The position numbers and the translations under genes are program-made. A stretch of 64,000 nucleotides of DNA, taken from assembly GCA_030530205.1 (NCBI GenBank), contig JAUMVK010000012.1, positions 25,766 through 89,765 on the forward strand, given 5' to 3'. Under the pieces are notes generated by a model. It did no database searches and was not told the origin of the DNA. It was given only the letters and a program-made list of their open reading frames with translations. The DNA comes from RGIG3701 sp030530205 (GTDB lineage: Bacteria; Planctomycetota; Planctomycetia; Pirellulales; Thermoguttaceae). This document shows positions 53,201 to 61,089 of the stretch, one piece after another. Numbering within the stretch: the stretch's first letter is position 1; each line of letters begins with the position of its first letter.

Positions 53201-54177
53201 GTCCGGCCGGAATTGATCTCGCCGTCGAGTTCGTTCATTCGGCGGGTCTGGAACGTGACGACGGACTCCGACGCACCGATGGAGTGGCGGTTAGCAGCGA
53301 TCTTCTCGGTTAAAACCTGGATTTTTTTGTCGTAATTGGAATTGGATTGCTCGAACTGCTGGAGCGAGGCGTCGAGCGTATCGAGTTGGGCCTGAAGTTC
53401 CGTCTGTTCCTGCGTGAGATCCGTGATTTTTGAGTCGGCGGCCTGGAGTTTGGTCTGCGAAGCGGAATAATCCATAGCGGCGGCCTGGAAGCGCAGTTTT
53501 TCAAGCCGTTCCGTCAATTCACGGAATTCCATCGCCCGCTGGGCTTGTGTCTGGATACGTTCGTAACGTTTCTGAACTTCCTCAACGATGTCGGAGAGAC
53601 GGAGGAGATTTTGGTCAATGCGTTCCAGACGGTTTAGCGCTTCCTGCTTTTTGGCCTTGAAACGGCTGATCCCGGCAGCTTCCTCAAAGAGAATACGGCG
53701 GTCTCGCGGGGAAGACTGGAGCAGACTGTCCACGCGCCCCTGCTCGATGATGCTGTAAGCGTGTGTGCCGAGGCCAGTCCCGAGAAGAAGGTCCCGAATG
53801 TCTTTCAGTTTGCAGGGCTGGCGGTTCAGAAAATATTCAGATTCGGCACTGCCCTCACCGCCCCGGAAAGCGCGTCGGGTCACGACCACTTCCGATGCGT
53901 CGAAATTCAGCTTTTTGTCCGAATTATCGAACGTGAGGGAAACCTCGGCCGAGTTCATCGGTTTGCGGGTGCTGGAGCCATTGAAGATCACATCGCTGGA
54001 TTCTTTCCCGCGGAGGGATTTCATGCTCTTTTCGCCGAGGACCCATTTGATCGCGTCAACGACATTCGATTTTCCTGACCCGTTTGGACCCACAATGACC
54101 GTTAGACCGGGCGAAAACTCGAACCGGTTTCGGTCAGCAAAACTTTTGAATCCGTAAAGGTCGAGAGACTTTAACAT
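50275..54177 (-). CDS. smc: Chromosome segregation protein SMC
   Basis: ATP-driven chromosome organiser of 1300 residues, a little longer than the usual ~1180. The Walker A VIVGPNGSGKSNVVDAIKWV is near residue 32, with two antiparallel coiled-coil arms around a hinge at about 500-680 (SGLVADLIQVDVDAASLIEV). The C-terminal head carries the signature LMSGGEKTLTCVALLFALFK and Walker B FCILDEVDAALDEANTVRL. The hinge is followed by an extra segment rich in Pro/Asn/Ser (residues about 680-760). The gene starts right after a heptamer arm with no Shine-Dalgarno sequence. Partner genes scpA/scpB are absent. Confidence 0.96.
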   Translation of the reverse strand: MLKSLDLYGFKSFADRNRFEFSPGLTVIVGPNGSGKSNVVDAIKWVLGEKSMKSLRGKESSDVIFNGSSTRKPMNSAEVSLTFDNSDKKLNFDASEVVVTRRAFRGGEGSAESEYFLNRQPCKLKDIRDLLLGTGLGTHAYSIIEQGRVDSLLQSSPRDRRILFEEAAGISRFKAKKQEALNRLERIDQNLLRLSDIVEEVQKRYERIQTQAQRAMEFRELTERLEKLRFQAAAMDYSASQTKLQAADSKITDLTQEQTELQAQLDTLDASLQQFEQSNSNYDKKIQVLTEKIAANRHSIGASESVVTFQTRRMNELDGEINSGRTRIAEMRRRLRALQNSLQSREEELTQAQSQHAEVANNLLLAKSHLDEIVKKLDELRTQKETLRELIFDQMRQISAVENVISSLSLQEETARRQLEQNTAHIQAIQDDVKKALDSQSDLERQQSELEALKARCVEDLTEAKNEEEAAERLWNDAKNHLMELHRRHSAMLGRISTLEELQERHEGLSPGVRYLLTEARRHADGPFRDISGLVADLIQVDVDAASLIEVALGEKAQYLVVEPNSTLLDALRQNSQGFPGRVGFIWMDDFLPPEYLKGGSFNSLSEPLKARLRANSARFAHTLITNGLEKVPGVVGRADQFIECEDRCLPLFKYLLGETWIVEDLGTAMDLSRAIYSGKLPLPVFPAIDFFGTGPTGIGNAGDPDSIFQNPNKNPSDSSIIRAQSTASGIILPQIHFVTLAGERYSADGVLAIGPQHASSNLISRRSELRTLGSQLTILSDEIVQADEEVQKTQGKLAAQKQNVEELEDSLEETEQQLIAHRQGIQAAAERQNQLDQRIQEFTQTGKEMEARLAELQKQLADSKQEKETLERTLKEQNAQMNALDAEITGNDEQRGEKNRVVTECKVELAKSEERLESLDDAIRQLNGDCSERGKIITDQESHLAQNLNLFHEAERLTLANNARLADFYLAQENCETRVKRLRAERDSSHSQRSEITGETGRLRKRIRQIGEKVHALELEKGTLEHEAENVVVRLCEDYSIEPTDFLQKIESVSEEEKKENAAVHREINQLRSRIHGLGNINSEALNELDELKSRYEMLNGQYQEILAAKEKLLKLIDRVNHDSRVIFMKTFDQIGEYFYHIFRDLFGGGNAELQLTECADPLEAGIEIVAQPPGKQRLNMTLMSGGEKTLTCVALLFALFKNHPTQFCILDEVDAALDEANTVRLTEILHQFCEQTQFIIISHSRKTMSVANTIYGVTMQDSGISKQVSVKFEEVSDDGVLESLGIRLFPAENQSLAG

Positions 54178-54183
54178 AATAAA

Positions 54184-54288
54184 CGAATAATGAATAACGA
54201 ATAATGAATAATGAAAAATGAAATGTGATGAAATGAGGAAAAAGGCTCATTCTTTCTCCTCATTATTCGTTATTCATTATTCGTTTTC
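54184..54288. repeat. Heptamer-armed element H7 (GAATAAT/GAATAAC arms)
   Basis: Left arm 54184-54229: GAATAAT, GAATAAC, GAATAAT, GAATAAT, GAAAAAT and a decayed end. Right arm 54257-54288 is the reverse complement type (CATTATTCGTTATTCATTAT). The centre (~27 bases) has no GC-hairpin core. One arm forms the SMC leader; the other provides the last codons and TAA of the P-ring/HEAT lipoprotein. Confidence 0.82.
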
Positions 54289-55983
54289 TTTGCTTTCCTC
54301 GTATTTCTTCTGCCGTTCCTGGTCTTTTCTCCGCTGCTCGTAGGGATCGACGCGCCCGGTGGAGGGACGGGCGTCAATACGGAATGAAGTGTCAAGCGCG
54401 TTTTGCTCAATGGCGGCCTGAAGAACCTCCAAAACGTCCGGGTAAGTTGCGCCTACATCAGAAAGAGCGCGAATCACTTCGGCCACGTTCGAGGACACGA
54501 TACGTTTCTGGTCCGGTTTGTCTGGTTCAAAGCGGGAAACGGCAATTTCATCAGGGGAATTACTGCGCACAATGACATTATTCGCGGCCTCAACGAGAAG
54601 CGGATGCTTGAATTTCTGATCTTCGCCAAACAAAACGATTTCCGCGCGAATCGACTTGGTCACGTGAAGCATCGGTTTGCCGGTCGTCGGGATGACACAG
54701 AGGGTGAACGTTTTGTTCCCAAGCTGCTCGCCGGCGACGAGCGGATCATTGGGCCGCATCGTATGCAGGGCATCGAACGCTCCGTAGCGGGTTTCAGCGG
54801 TTGGGGCGTTCATCAGCTCGCGAAGTTCCTCGTAGGCGTTCAAATCATCAAGGGCCTGTAACGCGAGCAAGGCGTGACCACGGCAAACACGATCATTCAA
54901 GGCCGTTTTCCCAAGGACTTTCGCCCCGTCATTGACGTCCAGGTAGGCAAGGGCCTGCGCCGCATGGAACTGAACGTTCGGATCGTCCGATTCCAGACCA
55001 AGTTTGAGCGTGTCGATGGAACTCCGACCGATCGCTTCCAGCTCCAGTGCCGCGCGTTTTGCGGTAGTTGGATCGAGGAGACGTTTTTCAAGGGTCTTCA
55101 TCCGGTCAAGACGTTGGGCCTCGGTTTCCAAAATCGGAATACAGCGGACCACCTCAATAAAGCGCGGAAGGTTTTCTTTGTAAAGCGGTGGAATGTTCAA
55201 ATCGAGAAACTTGTCGTTGTGCGCTACTGCGACTTTCTCGCCTGTACCGCTCATTTCCGTTTTAAATCGGGTATTGATCGCCCGCTCGATTTTCATGGTC
55301 ATGAATTTGTCAGGTTTTACCTGGTCGGAAGTAACACGCAGACCAAGTGGTCGGGTGTACTTCGAGACACCACCGCCTAAAACCATACCGCGTCGTTGGG
55401 TGATTTTATCGCGGTTGGTTCCGGTTTTAGGTTCAACCAGGATCGGGCCGGAACAGGATCCTTTTGTGTTTCCTTCGTGGATGCCCTGGGAATAGAGGAT
55501 TTCTCGCATCGGAGCTGGCATCAGGTACCCGCCGCGGAGGCTGGTCGTTTCCGAATCGGGGGGAAGAGAGACTTCCACGTCGAAACGGTCCCCTTTTTTG
55601 ACTCCTGGAGCCAGGTAACCCGTCACGATGACCAGCGAGGTCGATGGGTCGGCCAGGACTTTCGCGGGATGGGGGACGTTTCGGCTGGCCATCTCACGCA
55701 AAAGCATCGTACGCTGCGTCGATTCAGGCGGATCACTCCCTGTTCCGGCCAAATTAGCGGCCATGCTCACCGAGGAGATTTCGATGGGGCCAGTGCCTTC
55801 CGGAACCGCGGTATCGCCGATGAAAAAGGCTTTGGTGATTTTTTTTCCTTTTGGTTCCTCATCCGTCGGAATATTGTTTCCGGAATTGAAATTTTTGCAC
55901 CCTGAAAAGACCCCAATGGTGGAGATCAGGCCTATCAACAGGACAAGGAAAGCGATATTATGAATGGACGAACGACGTTTCAT
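54277..55983 (-). CDS. P-ring (FlgI)-like lipoprotein with HEAT-type repeats
   Basis: A 568-residue lipoprotein (signal peptide, lipobox GVFSGC at about residue 29). Residues about 55-260 resemble the flagellar P-ring protein FlgI: ASRNVPHPAKVLADPSTSLV, GVKKGDRFDVEVSLPPDSET, and TSLRGGYLMPAPM. Residues about 300-420 contain HEAT-like helical pairs (LGLESDDPNVQFHAAQALAY). No flagellar genes are present in the window, and a lipid-anchored P-ring homologue is odd for a flagellum. Proteins of this layout recur in planctomycetes; an envelope-spanning ring in some other structure is a guess. The C-terminus (Glu-Asn-Glu-stop) is provided by element H7. Confidence 0.65.
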   Translation of the reverse strand: MKRRSSIHNIAFLVLLIGLISTIGVFSGCKNFNSGNNIPTDEEPKGKKITKAFFIGDTAVPEGTGPIEISSVSMAANLAGTGSDPPESTQRTMLLREMASRNVPHPAKVLADPSTSLVIVTGYLAPGVKKGDRFDVEVSLPPDSETTSLRGGYLMPAPMREILYSQGIHEGNTKGSCSGPILVEPKTGTNRDKITQRRGMVLGGGVSKYTRPLGLRVTSDQVKPDKFMTMKIERAINTRFKTEMSGTGEKVAVAHNDKFLDLNIPPLYKENLPRFIEVVRCIPILETEAQRLDRMKTLEKRLLDPTTAKRAALELEAIGRSSIDTLKLGLESDDPNVQFHAAQALAYLDVNDGAKVLGKTALNDRVCRGHALLALQALDDLNAYEELRELMNAPTAETRYGAFDALHTMRPNDPLVAGEQLGNKTFTLCVIPTTGKPMLHVTKSIRAEIVLFGEDQKFKHPLLVEAANNVIVRSNSPDEIAVSRFEPDKPDQKRIVSSNVAEVIRALSDVGATYPDVLEVLQAAIEQNALDTSFRIDARPSTGRVDPYEQRRKDQERQKKYEESKENE

Positions 55984-56021
55984 TTTTTTTGGGGGGTTCA
56001 GGAAATATTACTATATAAAAC

Positions 56022-56050
56022 AGAATAGAGTTTTTTTGGGTTTCTGTCAA
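56022..56050 (-). promoter_or_regulatory. Sigma-70-like promoter of the P-ring/HEAT lipoprotein gene
   Basis: On the minus strand TTGACA (56050-56045) and TATTCT (56027-56022) are separated by 17 bases, about 39 bases upstream of the ATG. Confidence 0.6.
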
Positions 56051-56091
56051 GAGGATTTTTAAGAAAATTTTCAGGGAAGAAGGACCGAAGA

Positions 56092-56236
56092 GATAACGAA
56101 TAATGAAAAACAAATAACGAATAATGACGCGGGCGCGGAACGTAAACTACAGAATGAGTTCAAGCCGAGCGTAATTCCGGCCTTCAGCCTTCATTACCGC
56201 CTTTCATTATTCATTATTCGTTCTTCATTATTCATT
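56092..56236. repeat. Heptamer-armed element H8 with full core
   Basis: Left arm 56092-56126 is built from GAATAAT/AAATAAC units; right arm 56204-56236 is CATTATT units. The core 56127-56203 reads GACGCGGGCGCGGAACGTAA at the left and GCGTAATTCCGGCCTTCAGCC at the right, with CTTCATTACCGCC closing. The core matches 60986-61062 over most of its length, including AGAATGAGTTCAA. The right arm supplies the stop codon (TGA) of the following PEP-CTERM gene. Confidence 0.85.
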
Positions 56237-59200
56237 TTTTTCTTCTGAGGGCAAGGCCAAGAAGTCCGATCAGCAGCAGAGCCCACGTCGAGGGTTCCGG
56301 GACGGCGCCTCCGCCAATCGCCCAAAGCTCATTTCCGACCACCTGGAACACGTAACCGCCCGCATCGCCAAATTTCAGCTGGGAAAGGTCCACGCTCGTG
56401 CCGAAGTCGATCAGTTTATTGAAATCCTCCGAGGTGTTCGGGATCAGCGTGATCAAACTCCCTTCGGCCATCGAAATGTCGTTGATGTTCATCAGGAACT
56501 GGTCGGGATCAGCGACGTTCGAGGCGTCGAGGATCAGCTCACTGCCGGAATCCATCGTAAGTGTACCGGTGATCGTCGGAAGTTCCTGCCCGTTGTACGT
56601 CCCACTGACCTGGATCGAAGAGCCGCCTTCCAGCTTCAGGTTTCCAATGATTTGGGCCGCCTGTGAGTTTTCGTCTTTCGGCGAAAGTGAGAACCGGGAA
56701 ATGTTGCCGTCCGGAACGGCCAGAGCCTGAAGATGCTGTTCCGGGTTCGGAACGACGGTGGCGGACGTCGGGTTGACGAGCTGGAGCGTGCCGTTGACCG
56801 TGTACGTGCCATTCAGGTACGACGTGTTTGCGCCGACGGACGTGATGTTCAGCGTTTTGTTGGCGTTGATCGTCACGTCGTTTTTGAGCTGGCGGTCGGT
56901 CGTCAGGGCGTCGAAGTCCCAGCGGACCGACGCGTTATCGACCGTGAACGTGCCCGTTCCGAAAGGCGAGTCAGACTGGAGGACCAGGTAGTTGTACGGG
57001 TACCGGTTGTTGCCGCCGACGTTGTAATTCGAAATGACGGTTCCGCCGGAGTAGGTGTTATTCCCGCTGATCATCAGGATGACCGGCGTCGGCTCGCTGC
57101 CGAAATCGATTTTTCCCGTTCCGGAAATGTCGCCGCTGAGTCTCAGGAAGGATTGCCCGTAGTAGGATCCGCCCCAACCGCCGCGGATGTTCACGCTCCC
57201 GGTCACGTCAATGTCGTTGGTGATCTGGATGTTCGTGTTGGGGTTGAAATTCATCAGCGTCGTTCCGTTACTCATGAAGATCTTGCCGGAGCCGAGGTTC
57301 AGACCGTTGCTTGTCCCGAGCATACCCTTCTGGAGGTAGATGTTCCCGGTGTACTTGTTTGTCGCGTCGTAATTGTTCTGGATTCCCAGTTCCTTGTCAC
57401 GCCCGCCGTTATCGTTGATGTAAAGGTCATAATCGCCTTCGAACCGGATGTTGTAACCGGTTCGGCCTCCGGGGAGCGGGTCGCGGCCGATCGTGACCGC
57501 TTTGATCGGATTTCCGTAGAGGGTCGTGTCGGTCACGACGTTAGTAAGCGTCAGTTCCTTGCCGGTTGGGAGGCCTTTGAGCGTGATGTTCGCGGCCTTG
57601 GCTCCCTCGGAAACGTCCCGCTGGGTCAGCACGAGTTTTTGGTTCGGTGAGTCACCCGCGATGGTCAGGGCGGGGATCGTCACGTTCCGGGCTTCCGTCG
57701 TGTTATCCAGAATGAAGTACGTCGTCGGGTAGGCGCCGGACATGCCAAGCTGTACGTTACCCGTCCCGAACGGCATATCGGAACCGAGCTGGAAGGCGCC
57801 GCCCTGGTACCGGTTGTCGCTGCGCATATTAAACGCGATCAGCGTGCCGCCAGTGTACGTGTTGTTCCTGTTGATCGTCGTGAGGCCGGGTGTAGCTTCG
57901 GACGTGTACGCGAGCTTGCCCGCACCGGAGATCACGCCGTCGAGAACGACTCCCTCGGGTTGATGCGCGGTGGAACCCCAGCCGCTGCGAATGACCGCGT
58001 AGCCTTCGTCAGGGTTTCCCTCCAACACGATATTATTTTTGTAAACCGGGATGCACTCGGCGTAGTTCATCAGGTGCGTCCCGTTGTAGAGGTGGATCGT
58101 CCCGGAACCCATGTTGGTACCGGTTTTGGAGCCGACGATCCCGCTCAGGATGTAAATGTCACCCGTGTAGGTCGAGGTTACGTCCGTTGGACTGCTGAAA
58201 ATGAATTCCCGCTCAAGCTCGTACTTGTAATTGATGTAAAGATCAAAGTCGCCGTCCAGAACGATCGGGTACTCGGTCCGGCTTGTAGTCTGGAGGTTAA
58301 TGTTGACTTTATTGAGCGGATTGCCGTACGTTGCCACGTCGTCGATCCGGTTGGAGATCGTGCCGTTGCCGAGGAGTTTGTTCACGGTCAGCTCGGCGGT
58401 TTTGCCCGAGGTGGCGCTTTGCTGCACGAGTTTCAGGGTGCGGCCTCCTTCAATCGTCAGATCCCCGACGGTGACGTTGCGATCGGTGGTCGTATTGTCG
58501 AGCGCGAAGTAGGTTTTCAGGTCGGTGCTGCCGTTGTCCCACTTGCCGCTGACCCGAACCGGGCCGGTACTGAACGGCGTGTCGGAGCCGAGGACCAGGT
58601 AAAGAGCTTTCAAAGGAACGGCATTATCGGTGCGCATATTGTCCGTCGTGATGACCGTTCCGCCGGTGTACGTGTTCGCGCCGTTGATCGTCATAACTCC
58701 GGGGGTGGGTTCGTAGCCGAAATTCACGCCGCCCTCGCCGGAGATCACGCCGTTGACCGTGATGGTAGAACGGCTCGTCGGGTAGTTGGACCCGTTCCAG
58801 CCCGCGCGGATGGTGATGTTGCCGCCGGACAGGGCGACGATGTTATTCGAAACGACCGGTTTGGAGCCGTTGTTGTAGTTCATCAGGTGCGTGCCGGGGC
58901 TCATCGTGATGGTTCCGGAGCCGAGTTCCGTACCGGTTTTGAGAGAAAGTTTTCCAGAAGTGATGGTCGTGCCGCCGGTGAAATCGTTCGCGCCGCTGTT
59001 CATTTGGAGGTAAGCGCCGGAGGTGTTGACCGAGAGTGCGATGTTCCCCGTGATGTGGCCGTTCATGTAAAAATCGCCGTTTTTCTGGAAGGTCAAAACA
59101 GACGGGTGGGTCGTGTCCGTATTATTCGTATAAAACGTGTCGGACGTATTATCGGTGATCAACAGACCACCAGCCGGGACCTCAACATCGGCGGCGTTGA

Positions 59201-59270
59201 GCGGCAGACGCCCGAAACAAAATACGGCTATAACAAGGAACAAAACCCGGTGCACGTGATTATGGAACAT
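56232..59270 (-). CDS. Large secreted beta-helix protein with three ~270-residue modules and a PEP-CTERM tail
   Basis: A 1012-residue exported protein. The GGAGG site 6 bases before the ATG and a signal peptide (residues 1-27) define the start. Three long modules begin near residues 110, 381 and 652; each opens LGSGTITMSPGTHLMNYNN or a close variant (GSGTIHLYNGTHLMNYAE; GSGKIFMSNGTTLMNFNP) and contains NTYTGGTVI and FALDNTTTDRNVT-type strands. The tail AVPEPSTWALLLIGLLGLAL plus RRKK is a PEP-CTERM sorting signal. It is probably a surface or matrix scaffold. The stop codon lies within the H8 arm. Confidence 0.87.
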   Translation of the reverse strand: MFHNHVHRVLFLVIAVFCFGRLPLNAADVEVPAGGLLITDNTSDTFYTNNTDTTHPSVLTFQKNGDFYMNGHITGNIALSVNTSGAYLQMNSGANDFTGGTTITSGKLSLKTGTELGSGTITMSPGTHLMNYNNGSKPVVSNNIVALSGGNITIRAGWNGSNYPTSRSTITVNGVISGEGGVNFGYEPTPGVMTINGANTYTGGTVITTDNMRTDNAVPLKALYLVLGSDTPFSTGPVRVSGKWDNGSTDLKTYFALDNTTTDRNVTVGDLTIEGGRTLKLVQQSATSGKTAELTVNKLLGNGTISNRIDDVATYGNPLNKVNINLQTTSRTEYPIVLDGDFDLYINYKYELEREFIFSSPTDVTSTYTGDIYILSGIVGSKTGTNMGSGTIHLYNGTHLMNYAECIPVYKNNIVLEGNPDEGYAVIRSGWGSTAHQPEGVVLDGVISGAGKLAYTSEATPGLTTINRNNTYTGGTLIAFNMRSDNRYQGGAFQLGSDMPFGTGNVQLGMSGAYPTTYFILDNTTEARNVTIPALTIAGDSPNQKLVLTQRDVSEGAKAANITLKGLPTGKELTLTNVVTDTTLYGNPIKAVTIGRDPLPGGRTGYNIRFEGDYDLYINDNGGRDKELGIQNNYDATNKYTGNIYLQKGMLGTSNGLNLGSGKIFMSNGTTLMNFNPNTNIQITNDIDVTGSVNIRGGWGGSYYGQSFLRLSGDISGTGKIDFGSEPTPVILMISGNNTYSGGTVISNYNVGGNNRYPYNYLVLQSDSPFGTGTFTVDNASVRWDFDALTTDRQLKNDVTINANKTLNITSVGANTSYLNGTYTVNGTLQLVNPTSATVVPNPEQHLQALAVPDGNISRFSLSPKDENSQAAQIIGNLKLEGGSSIQVSGTYNGQELPTITGTLTMDSGSELILDASNVADPDQFLMNINDISMAEGSLITLIPNTSEDFNKLIDFGTSVDLSQLKFGDAGGYVFQVVGNELWAIGGGAVPEPSTWALLLIGLLGLALRRKK

Positions 59271-59424
59271 TTTCGACCTCCAAAAATCCTGAAAACTTTA
59301 CTATTTTATATTATACACAAGCCGCAGGATTTTTTGGGATTTTTCAGTAAATTTTTTGAAAAAAAACAGAAAAAAGTCAAAAAAGTTAAAAAAGACCGGT
59401 AAAGACTGTTGAGAGTTGAAAAAG

Positions 59425-59512
59425 CCTTCACCTCTTTAAGGGGTAAAATCTTTCTGAAACCGACGTTACGCGCCAGCGTCATTATTCATTATTCGTTATT
59501 CATTATTCATTC
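59425..59512. repeat. Half element H9 (core left end and heptamer arm, reversed)
   Basis: On the minus strand the order is a GAATAAT/GAATAAC arm, then GACGCTGGCGCGTAACG, then TCGGTTTCAGAAAGATTT. The last part matches the start of the H1 core (GTTGGTTTCAGAAAGATTT). The hairpin half of the core is missing, so it is a truncated copy. The flanking 59271-59424 is AT-rich, with no gene. The arm contains the stop codon of the next lipoprotein gene. Confidence 0.75.
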
Positions 59513-59976
59513 ATATTAATGACCATTTTGCGGTACTTCGCGTCCTGCGGTTCCCACTTGACGTCGATGGTCAGCGAGGGGTTTTTCCCTTCGATTTTGA
59601 CTGTCAGGCCACTCTTGTCTGCATCCCAGTAGCGCGGCGGGACGAGGTAGCGCATCTTGAAGTTCTTCTGTTCGGAAACGCTCACTTCGACTTTGTACTC
59701 ACCCGCGGGGCAGCCATCCTGGGCGTCGTAGCAGCCGAGCGTGAATTTCCCTTCCGAATCGAGCTGGGCCGACGCAGGACGCCCGCCCGCCACGGGAATC
59801 AGCCGGACGGAACCGACAAAATCACCCGAGAGCGGCTGACCGTCCACCGTTATGACCCCCTGAACCGGGTAACGCTTTGGCCGGCCATCGCCGCAGCCCG
59901 TGAAAAACACAAAACAGAAAATCAGGAGGAAAACCGAAACGAAGCGGCTATTTATAATTCTTAATTCGCAATTCAT
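59503..59976 (-). CDS. Small CGDG lipoprotein paired with DUF1559
   Basis: A 157-residue lipoprotein: FCFVFFTGC lipobox, mature start CGDGRPKRYPVQGVITVDGQ, followed by a transthyretin-like beta region (LIPVAGGRPASAQLDSEGKF; PAGEYKVEVSVSEQKN). It is a paralogue of the gene at 24028-24501, with the same motif order. The gene starts 7 bases after the DUF1559 stop, so the two are translated together, a standard planctomycete pair. Both coding ends are heptamer-derived: the first ten residues MNCELRIINS come from an AATTATG-type arm, and the final Met-Asn-Glu-stop from a GAATAAT arm. The function is unknown. Confidence 0.78.
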   Translation of the reverse strand: MNCELRIINSRFVSVFLLIFCFVFFTGCGDGRPKRYPVQGVITVDGQPLSGDFVGSVRLIPVAGGRPASAQLDSEGKFTLGCYDAQDGCPAGEYKVEVSVSEQKNFKMRYLVPPRYWDADKSGLTVKIEGKNPSLTIDVKWEPQDAKYRKMVINMNE

Positions 59977-59980
59977 AATT
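59952..59980. repeat. Heptamer arm H10a (AATTATG type, reverse)
   Basis: Units TTATAAT, TCTTAAT, TCGCAAT, TCATAAT lie between the DUF1559 stop and the lipoprotein body, including the lipoprotein ATG. It is the inverse of the arm at 60926-60951 on the other side of the DUF1559 gene. Confidence 0.7.
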
Positions 59981-59983
59981 AAA

Positions 59984-60919
59984 TTAATATTCGCTGTTTA
60001 TCGTCTCGTTACCGGCGCGGGTGGAAAGAGGCTGGTAAACCTCGCGGTGGTCAATACTTTCGGAAAGGAACACGACGTGGCCGTCACCAAACGCGAAAAA
60101 GGCGCCGCCCGTGTGCTCGCTGGCGAACGCGCCGGAGGCCTTGTAGCCGTACATGTTGCATACGACGCCCTGTTCGTACTTCGTGTTCAGCGGATTGTCG
60201 GTCGTGCGGAAGCAGTCCAGATGACGGGATCCCTGGAACCAGGTGTTCTGGCTGCCTGTTTTTTCTGCGTCTGTCACCTCGCCAAGGAAAATTGTTTGGG
60301 ATGTCCCATCCTTGATTTCGGACTGCTTAAGACGTCTCCAGTAAAAAAACACGCCGTCGTTTTCGTATTTGACCCGCATACTGATTGGACCACCCGAGTC
60401 GGATGGACCGTGCGTTCCGGCACAGCAGGCGTAAGAGGCGGTCGCGTATTTGGCGTTATTTTCCAGCGCAGCCGGTGCGGTACTAGACGGGCAAACGAAA
60501 ACCGTCGGGCGAGTGATCAGGAGGGCCGTGGCGGTGTCCTTCACTCTGGTCCAATCGCTTGTTGTGCTGTCGGAAGTCGCAGGAAGGATCTTTCCATCGT
60601 TCAGCTGTTGGTAAAGTCCCTGCTGTTCCAGCTGCGGAAGGCACTGCAAAAACGCGCTGGACCCGTAGCGCTGATCGCCCGGCTGGGTGTTGCCGTTCGG
60701 AAGTGTCCCGTCGCCGCCCATTCGCGCAGGCGGGAACGACTTGTTCGCGCTCTCGTGGTTGAGAAGGGCTAAAACCAGGTTCTTCTCGTTATTGGAACAC
60801 TGCATCCGACGAGCGGCCTCGCGTGCCTGCTGGACCGCAGGAAGCAGGAGCCCCACCAGCATCCCGATGATCGCAATGACGACCAGAAGTTCTACGAGTG
60901 TGAAAGCTGAGCGACGCAT
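59984..60919 (-). CDS. DUF1559 prepilin-type N-terminal cleavage protein (planctomycete pseudopilin-like)
   Basis: A 311-residue protein with the type IV prepilin leader MRRSAFTLVELLVVIAIIGM (Phe-Thr-Leu-Val-Glu at the cleavage site) and the DUF1559 motif LLPAVQQAREAARRMQCSNN. Further hallmarks are FPPARMGGDGTLP, SAFLQCLPQLEQQGLYQQLN and, near the end, HTGGAFFAFGDGHVVFLSES. The family is massively expanded in planctomycetes and is thought to form surface or pseudopilin assemblies; no exact role is known. The true start is the ATG at 60919 (a TTG three codons earlier is less likely). It forms a pair with the lipoprotein gene downstream and is flanked on both sides by AATTATG-type arms. Confidence 0.9.
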   Translation of the reverse strand: MRRSAFTLVELLVVIAIIGMLVGLLLPAVQQAREAARRMQCSNNEKNLVLALLNHESANKSFPPARMGGDGTLPNGNTQPGDQRYGSSAFLQCLPQLEQQGLYQQLNDGKILPATSDSTTSDWTRVKDTATALLITRPTVFVCPSSTAPAALENNAKYATASYACCAGTHGPSDSGGPISMRVKYENDGVFFYWRRLKQSEIKDGTSQTIFLGEVTDAEKTGSQNTWFQGSRHLDCFRTTDNPLNTKYEQGVVCNMYGYKASGAFASEHTGGAFFAFGDGHVVFLSESIDHREVYQPLSTRAGNETINSEY

Positions 60920-60925
60920 CGATTT

Positions 60926-61089
60926 CAATTATGAATTGAGAATTATGAATTGGAACGAATAATGAATAATGAATAATGAATAATGGCGCTGGCGCGTAAT
61001 GAAAGCTGCAGAATGAGTTCAAACCGCGCGTAATTCCGGCCTTTGGCCTTCATTACCGCCTTTCATTATTAGTTATTCATTATTCATTT
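60926..61089. repeat. Arm H10b joined to full heptamer-armed element H11
   Basis: 60926-60951 is an AATTATG-type arm (CAATTATGAATTGAGAATTA). It abuts left arm 60955-60985 (GAATAAT five times). The core 60986-61062 (GCGCTGGCGCGTAATG...GCGTAATTCCGGCCTTTGGCC, then TTCATTACCGCC) is followed by right arm 61063-61089 (CATTATTAGTTATTCATTAT). Two arm types thus meet here. The right arm supplies the stop of the PEP-CTERM gene fragment. Confidence 0.83.
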
